From positions 496,001-560,000 of the forward strand of contig NZ_JACZCQ010000006.1 of the NCBI RefSeq assembly GCF_014904705.1: a stretch of 64,000 bases of DNA. The letters run 5' to 3'. The notes under the pieces are model-generated. The model made no database searches and was not told the origin of the DNA. It worked only from the letters and a program-made list of their open reading frames with translations. The translations under genes were made by a program, and so were the position numbers. Positions 59,256-64,000 of this stretch are shown here, piece by piece (the stretch's first letter is position 1; every line of letters begins with the position of its first letter). This DNA comes from Nisaea sediminum. GTDB taxonomy: Bacteria; Pseudomonadota; Alphaproteobacteria; Thalassobaculales; Thalassobaculaceae.

Positions 59256-60182
59256 TCAAAGGTTGAGTACGCGCATGGGACAAATACAGCCGCCGTCGAT
59301 CCGTCCGATCGCCACGGGACTGCCCCCGGAAACGGCGTACATCAGGTCGCCTTCCCGGAGATCTCCGAAACGGTCAAGGTCCATGGCCCGGAAGACCGGG
59401 ACGGACTGACCGCATCTGAGCTTATTTGCCTCTGCACCGGCCAGAGTGAGCGCCGGGATGCCGTCCAGCGCCGTTTCCACCGGCAATAGGTGCTCGAAAG
59501 CGGCGGGACTATGATCCAAAGCTTTCAAGGAATCCAGAGAAATCGCATCTTTTTCGAGGAACGGGCCCACCCGGTGCCGCCGGAGCATCGAAATATGCCC
59601 GAGGGTTCCCGTTGCGCGGGCGATATCGCGCGCCAGGCTGCGCATGTAGGCACCCTTGCCGGAACCGACCCGGAACAGCGCCCGGTCGGCGCCGCGCATC
59701 TCGACCAGATCGAAGAAATCGATCCGCACCTCGCGCGGCGAGAGCTCGACCGGCTCCTCGTTGCGCGCAAGATCGTAGGCCCGCTGGCCCTGGATCTTCA
59801 CGGCGGAGAATTTCGGCGGGACCTGGGTGATCGTGCCGATGAAATCCGGCAACGCGGCCTCGATCGCAGCCTCGTCCGGGCGCGCCTCGGAGGTTCCTGT
59901 GACCGCGCCCTCGAGATCGTCGGTCGAGCGTTCCTCGCCCCAGGTCACCTCGAAGGTATATTCCTTCGACGCATCCATCACATAGGGAACGGTCTTGGTC
60001 GCCTCGCCGAGGGCGATCGGCAGGATCCCGGTCGCCAGCGGATCGAGCGTCCCGGCATGACCCGCCTTCTGCGCGTCGAAAACACGGCGGACGGCGGAAA
60101 CCGCCTGGGTCGAGGTGACGCCCAACGGCTTGTCGAGGATCACCCAGCCATTGACCGGATTGCCGCGTTTCCTACGCGCCAT
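59256..60182 (-). CDS. truB: tRNA pseudouridine(55) synthase TruB
   Basis: A 308-residue pseudouridine synthase. The catalytic Asp is in GHAGTLDPLATGILP, and PPKFSAVKIQGQRAYDLAR and GAYMRSLARDI are typical TruB blocks. The ATG at 60180-60182, inside the last codons of rbfA and preceded by GAGGAC, was chosen over an in-frame start 42 bases upstream. It modifies U55 in the T-loop of tRNAs. Overlaps rbfA by 11 bp. Confidence 0.95.
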   Translation of the reverse strand: MARRKRGNPVNGWVILDKPLGVTSTQAVSAVRRVFDAQKAGHAGTLDPLATGILPIALGEATKTVPYVMDASKEYTFEVTWGEERSTDDLEGAVTGTSEARPDEAAIEAALPDFIGTITQVPPKFSAVKIQGQRAYDLARNEEPVELSPREVRIDFFDLVEMRGADRALFRVGSGKGAYMRSLARDIARATGTLGHISMLRRHRVGPFLEKDAISLDSLKALDHSPAAFEHLLPVETALDGIPALTLAGAEANKLRCGQSVPVFRAMDLDRFGDLREGDLMYAVSGGSPVAIGRIDGGCICPMRVLNL

Positions 60183-60612
60183 TGCCGTCCTCTTCCCCGT
60201 CTTCGTCTTTTTCGAGATCGGCACGCACCACCGGGTCCTGGAACATCTGGTTGATCCGGCTGGCGGTCTCGAACGCCGTGTCGATGATGAAGCGCATCCG
60301 CGGAACGGTGCGCAGGGTCATCTGCTTTGCCAGCATCGTGCGCAGGAACGGCGCCGCCCTTTTCAGGCCGGCGAGCACGTCGTCCGCATGGGCGCCGCCG
60401 AGCGGCATGACGAAGACGGTGGCGTTGCGAAGGTCCGGACTGACCGAGACCTCGCTCACCGTGATCGAGACTCCATCCAGCTCCGGGTCGTGCAACTCGC
60501 CGCGCTGGAATACGCCGGCGAGCACATGACGCACTTCCTCGCCGACGCGCAACTGGCGCTGGGACGGCGCGCGACCACGCCGCCCTGCCTTGTCAGGGTG
60601 CGATCCAACCAC
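60172..60612 (-). CDS. rbfA: 30S ribosome-binding factor RbfA
   Basis: A 146-residue KH-fold maturation factor. SQRQLRVGEEVRHVLAGVFQRGELHDPEL and ISVSEVSVSPDLRNATVFVMPLGG-like blocks are typical (here VSITVSEVSVSPDLRNATVFVMPLGG), followed by RTVPRMRFIIDTAFETASRI. The acidic C-terminal tail is an alphaproteobacterial trait. The start is GTG at 60610-60612 with GGGAG about 10 bases upstream. It assists 16S 5' end maturation and cold growth. Confidence 0.95.
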   Translation of the reverse strand: MVGSHPDKAGRRGRAPSQRQLRVGEEVRHVLAGVFQRGELHDPELDGVSITVSEVSVSPDLRNATVFVMPLGGAHADDVLAGLKRAAPFLRTMLAKQMTLRTVPRMRFIIDTAFETASRINQMFQDPVVRADLEKDEDGEEDGNGA

Positions 60613-60655
60613 TTTCTAGCTCCCGTCAGTCAGTGTGACAGTCAAACCCCGCCGG

Positions 60656-63259
60656 TCAGGACGAGGTGCTGGCCTGCTGGACCGATTCCAGGCTCCGCGC
60701 GACTTCCTTCACCTCGAAGCACTCGATGAAATCGCCGACCTGGATATCGTTGTAGTTCTCGAACGCGGCGCCGCATTCGTAGCCCTCGCGGACTTCCTTC
60801 ACCTCGTCCTTGAAGCGCTTCAGCGTCTTCAGCGTGCCTTCGTGGATCACCACGTTGTCGCGCAGCAGGCGGACCTTGGCCGCACGACGGAGCATGCCTT
60901 CGGTGACCATGCAACCGCCGACCTTGCCGACCTTGGTGATGTTGAAGACTTCGCGGATTTCCGCATTGCCGAGGAACTCTTCCTTAAGATCCGGGGACAG
61001 CATGCCGGTGAGCGCCGCTTTGATGTCGTCGATCAGCTCGTAGATGATCGAGTAATAGCGGATCTCGAGACCTTCCTGCGCCGCCAGATCCCGCGCCTGC
61101 GGGACCGCGCGGACGTTGAAGCCGATGATCAGCGCACCGGAGGCCTTGGCAAGGCTCACATCGGACTCGCTGATGCCGCCGACCGCACCGTGCAGGATGC
61201 GTACCGCGACCTGGTCGTTGGAGATCTTCTCCAGGGTCGACCGGATCGCTTCCAGCGAGCCGTGCACGTCGGTCTTGATGACCACGGGCAACTCTTCGGC
61301 CTGGCCCGCTGCGATAGCGGACAGCATCTGCTCGACGGAACCGCGGGCGCCGGCCACGGCCGACTTCTCGCGCAGTACGCGCTGACGGTACTCCGCGATC
61401 TCCCGGGCCTGACCCTCGGTCTCGACCACGCCGAACTCGTCACCCGCAACCGGTGTGCCCTGCAACCCGAGAACCTCGACCGGCATGCTCGGGCCGGCGC
61501 TCTGGATGCGCTGGCCATGGTCGTCCAGCAGTGCGCGGACGCGGCCCCACTCGGCGCCGGCCACGAAGATGTCGCCGACATTGAGGGTGCCCTTGATGAT
61601 GAGCACGGTCGCGACGCTGCCGCGGCCCTTTTCCATCTTCGCCTCGACCACGGCGCCTTCGGCACGGCGGTCCGGATTGGCTTTGACCTCGAGCAGTTCC
61701 GCCTGCAGGAGGATCGCCTCCTCCAGCTTGTCGAGGCCCTGCTTGGTCTTTGCCGAGACATCGACGGCAAGCACGTCGCCGCCCATCTCCTCGACCACGA
61801 TCTCGTGCTGGAGCAGCTCCTGGCGTACCCGGTTCGGATCGGCGTCCGGGAGGTCGCACTTGTTGACCGCGACGATGATCGGACAGCCGGCCGCCTTGGC
61901 ATGCCGGATGGCTTCCACGGTCTGCGCCATGATGCCGTCATCGGCCGCCACGACGAGGACGACGATATCGGTGACGTTCGCGCCGCGCGCCCGCATTTCG
62001 GTGAAGGCCTCGTGGCCCGGCGTATCGAGGAAGGTGATCTTCGCGCCGGAAGGCACGGTCACCTGGTAGGCGCCGATATGCTGGGTGATGCCGCCGGCTT
62101 CGCCCGCCGCCACGTCGGAGCGCCGGAGCGCGTCCAGCAGCGAGGTCTTGCCGTGGTCGACGTGACCCATGACGGTCACGACCGGCGCACGCGGCTTCAG
62201 GTCTTCCGGAGCATCGTCCTTGACCTGGAGCTGCAGCTCGACGTCGGATTCCGACACGCGCTTCGCCTTGTGGCCGAATTCGGCCACCACGAGCTCGGCG
62301 GTATCGCTGTCGATCGACTGCGTGATGGTCGCCATCATGCCCATCTTCATGAGCGTCTTGATCACGTCGCCCGCACGTTCCGCCATACGGTTGGCGAGTT
62401 CCTGAACGGTGATCGCGTCCGGAATGACGACTTCGCGGACTTGTTTGGCCTGTTCGCCACCCTCTTCGCGCATCCGCTGCTTCTCGCGCTCGCGGGCGCG
62501 GCGCACGGAGGCCAGACTGCGGGAGCGTTCGCCGCCGCGATCGTCGAGTGCCTGGGAGACCGTCAGCTTGCCCGACCGGCGGCGCTGCTCGCCACGCCGG
62601 CTCGGAGTCGGGGCCGCACGGCGGTCCGGCGCACCGGCACCGCCACCGCCACCGCGGCGTTTGCTGCGCCGGCCTTCACTGTCTTCTTCCGGCATCGCCG
62701 GAGCCGCGGCCGCAGCCGGGCCACGATCGGGCTGATTGCGCGGTTCCGTCGGACGGGTAGCGGCACGTTCGGCCTGGGCCTTGGCTTCGCGCGCGGCAGC
62801 CTCTTCGGCGAGGCGCGCTGCTTCCTCCTGGCGCTCCTTGCCTTCGGCGTCGGCAATCCGGCGCATTTCCTCAAGTTCGGCCTGACGGCGATCAACCGGC
62901 TCCGGCGCCGCGTCCGGCGCGGGTTCGGGCGCCGCTTCGGTAGCCGGCTGCGCCTGCTCGGCGGCAGTCGTCAGCTCTGACGCCTCGGTGCGCGCGGCTT
63001 CCTGCTGCTTCAGGCCTTCCTTCAGCGCCCGGGTACGACGTTCCCGCTCCTCCGCGCTCAGGCCTCCGGAATCACCGGCACCGCCAGGACCGCCGGGACC
63101 GCCGACGCGCTTGCGCCGCCGTTCGACCTGAACAGTCTTGGACCGGCCATGGGAGAAGCTCTGCTTCACCTGATCCTTGTCGACGGACTTTCCGAGGGAA
63201 AGTTTCCCCCGTCCGGACAGGCTCAGTTTCTTGCGATCAGTCTCGTTGCTCGTTGTCAT
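60656..63259 (-). CDS. infB: Translation initiation factor IF-2
   Basis: An 867-residue IF-2. The N-terminal IF2-assoc segment ([40 protein letters not shown]) is the alphaproteobacterial type. A long Ala/Glu/Pro/Arg-rich linker (about 60-260) precedes the G domain with [15 protein letters not shown] (G1), DTPGHEAF (G3) and NKCDLP (G4), and the C-terminal domains end in [15 protein letters not shown]. It brings fMet-tRNA to the 30S subunit. Gap of 43 bp to rbfA. Confidence 0.97.
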   Translation of the reverse strand: MTTSNETDRKKLSLSGRGKLSLGKSVDKDQVKQSFSHGRSKTVQVERRRKRVGGPGGPGGAGDSGGLSAEERERRTRALKEGLKQQEAARTEASELTTAAEQAQPATEAAPEPAPDAAPEPVDRRQAELEEMRRIADAEGKERQEEAARLAEEAAAREAKAQAERAATRPTEPRNQPDRGPAAAAAPAMPEEDSEGRRSKRRGGGGGAGAPDRRAAPTPSRRGEQRRRSGKLTVSQALDDRGGERSRSLASVRRAREREKQRMREEGGEQAKQVREVVIPDAITVQELANRMAERAGDVIKTLMKMGMMATITQSIDSDTAELVVAEFGHKAKRVSESDVELQLQVKDDAPEDLKPRAPVVTVMGHVDHGKTSLLDALRRSDVAAGEAGGITQHIGAYQVTVPSGAKITFLDTPGHEAFTEMRARGANVTDIVVLVVAADDGIMAQTVEAIRHAKAAGCPIIVAVNKCDLPDADPNRVRQELLQHEIVVEEMGGDVLAVDVSAKTKQGLDKLEEAILLQAELLEVKANPDRRAEGAVVEAKMEKGRGSVATVLIIKGTLNVGDIFVAGAEWGRVRALLDDHGQRIQSAGPSMPVEVLGLQGTPVAGDEFGVVETEGQAREIAEYRQRVLREKSAVAGARGSVEQMLSAIAAGQAEELPVVIKTDVHGSLEAIRSTLEKISNDQVAVRILHGAVGGISESDVSLAKASGALIIGFNVRAVPQARDLAAQEGLEIRYYSIIYELIDDIKAALTGMLSPDLKEEFLGNAEIREVFNITKVGKVGGCMVTEGMLRRAAKVRLLRDNVVIHEGTLKTLKRFKDEVKEVREGYECGAAFENYNDIQVGDFIECFEVKEVARSLESVQQASTSS

Positions 63260-63310
63260 TCTAGGTCGCGCGTCTTTTCCATGATACCGGGCAGGGGCCT
63301 CAATACACCC

Positions 63311-63973
63311 CTAGCCGTTGTTTTCCAAGCCGAGTCGAGAAATATCGCCCCGGAATCCTGCAAGTCGTGCAAATTCTCGTGTCAAACGGGCCGTCAGACC
63401 CTTCGAATGGTCGCCTGCCGCCAGGATGGCCGCATGCACCGTCTGCTCACGGTCGAAGGCCGCTCCGAGCTCGGAGCGGGTCAGCAGCGCCATGGCCGGA
63501 AGGCCATCGCCAAGCCGCTTCATCTTTTCCCGCGCATCCACGGCGCCGTCCGCCGCTTCGATCAGCAGAACCGCCTTGTGGTGACGCACGGCGTCCTCGA
63601 CCTTGGCATGACCGGCGATGGCCGCTCCTGCCCGCCGGGCCAGCCCGATAAGCGACTGGATCGAGGCAACGAGCATGGCTTCGACGGCCTCGACGAGGTC
63701 GTCGCGCACCGTGACCTTCTGCTTGGCGGCACGGGAAAAGGCCCGCTTGCGGCTGGCCTCGGCAAGCGCATCCCGGCTCGCCGTGACCCAGAGGCCGCGG
63801 CCGGGCAGCTTTTCGGAAAGATCCGGGACCACGTCACCGTCCGGGCCGATCACAAAACGGATCATGCCCTCCGGGCCGCCGCTCGCGCCGGTGGCGATGC
63901 ACCTGCGGTCGCCGCGGCCGGAACGGTCGCTATCGGCTAGCGCGAGGGTCTCATGTTGCCGGGGTCTCGTCAT
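63311..63973 (-). CDS. RNA-binding protein: YlxR (DUF448) domain plus L7Ae-like domain
   Basis: A 220-residue protein. The N-terminal YlxR part has RRCIATGA...IRFVIGPDGDVVPDLSEKLPGRGLWVTASRDAL; the C-terminal part (about 100-195) has SLIGLARRAGAAIAGHAKVEDAVRHHKAVLLIEAADGA, typical of a ribosomal L30e/L7Ae fold. Such fused proteins regularly lie between nusA and infB in alphaproteobacteria. ATG 63971-63973 with GGGGAGG upstream is preferred over GTG 21 bases earlier. It overlaps the nusA end by 23 bp. Confidence 0.92.
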   Translation of the reverse strand: MTRPRQHETLALADSDRSGRGDRRCIATGASGGPEGMIRFVIGPDGDVVPDLSEKLPGRGLWVTASRDALAEASRKRAFSRAAKQKVTVRDDLVEAVEAMLVASIQSLIGLARRAGAAIAGHAKVEDAVRHHKAVLLIEAADGAVDAREKMKRLGDGLPAMALLTRSELGAAFDREQTVHAAILAAGDHSKGLTARLTREFARLAGFRGDISRLGLENNG

Positions 63974-64000
63974 GAGCCTCCCCAGCTTCGGCACCGTCGT
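63951..64000 (-). CDS. nusA: C-terminal end of NusA (5' part outside window)
   Basis: The last 15 visible codons read DGAEAGEAHDETPAT and stop at TGA (63951-63953). The acidic Glu/Asp/Ala-rich tail, the overlap with the YlxR gene and the following infB order all fit NusA, the transcription elongation/termination factor. No domain is inside the window, so the call rests on tail composition and gene order. Confidence 0.6.
   Translation of the reverse strand, partial: DGAEAGEAHDETPAT

Noticed and set aside
60635-62980. Long plus-strand open frame opposite infB
   Set aside because: It is the antisense of infB, which carries all IF-2 motifs; composition (His/Asp/Arg/Leu-rich) is that of a shadow frame.

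Overview
The window is GC-rich, gene-dense bacterial chromosome and looks like an alphaproteobacterium, most likely Rhodospirillales. The pointers are a RegB/RegA-type redox two-component pair, an Irr-type Fur protein next to fabA-fabB-fabI, the dnaA-dnaN-recF-gyrB cluster beside rpsT, mutM, ubiE, ubiB, coaBC and dut, and the nusA-ylxR-infB-rbfA-truB-rpsO-pnp string. Genus is an inference; no rRNA or tRNA gene was seen to confirm it. I saw no prophage, transposase, CRISPR array or RNA gene.

Layout. 1-9.8 kb: tail of an EAL-like protein, regA and regB (minus strand), an ABC-2 type exporter pair, a NUDIX hydrolase with cobT, divergent cobS and a cobC-like phosphatase (cobalamin lower-ligand assembly), a SYLF lipid-binding protein, a Sco/SenC copper protein and a DapA-family enzyme. 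9.8-14.7 kb: a transport block (DUF2269, two EamA/DMT exporters, an SLC13/RCK_C carrier) with a MarR regulator. 14.7-18.9 kb: a complete ugp glycerol-3-phosphate ABC operon with a possible Pho box. 19-28.8 kb: Ada, a Bcr/CflA-type exporter, a DUF45 metallopeptidase, an EEP-family protein, a class A penicillin-binding protein, a TTC38-like TPR protein, a persulfide-type ArsR regulator with a rhodanese-membrane protein, and a lipoprotein.

28.9-40.9 kb is a replication-origin type neighbourhood on the minus strand (gyrB, recF, dnaN, dnaA, rpsT, enoyl-CoA hydratase, mutM) followed by ubiE-ubiB. From 41-42.8 kb an azoR/LysR pair is flanked on both sides by the 3' end of ubiB, the second copy being a 63-bp remnant. 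Then come a PhyH dioxygenase, a leucine dehydrogenase-like gene, coaBC-dut, cysK, moeB, a 2-hydroxyacid dehydrogenase, an SH3b protein, irr and fabABI. At 54.3-55.8 kb an HTH-plus-sensor gene and a ribbon-helix-helix gene diverge from an AT-rich region with three near-identical 20-bp palindromes. The window ends with a GDPD phosphodiesterase and the pnp to nusA translation/RNA cluster.

The items most worth a second look are the three-palindrome regulatory circuit (55.17-55.38 kb), the duplicated ubiB tail around azoR/LysR (40.9-42.84 kb), the hairpin presenting the pnp ribosome-binding site in its loop, the AT-rich island with a long direct repeat upstream of the penicillin-binding protein, the ArsR/rhodanese operator, and the altered zinc finger of MutM. 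Most other genes are ordinary core genes.
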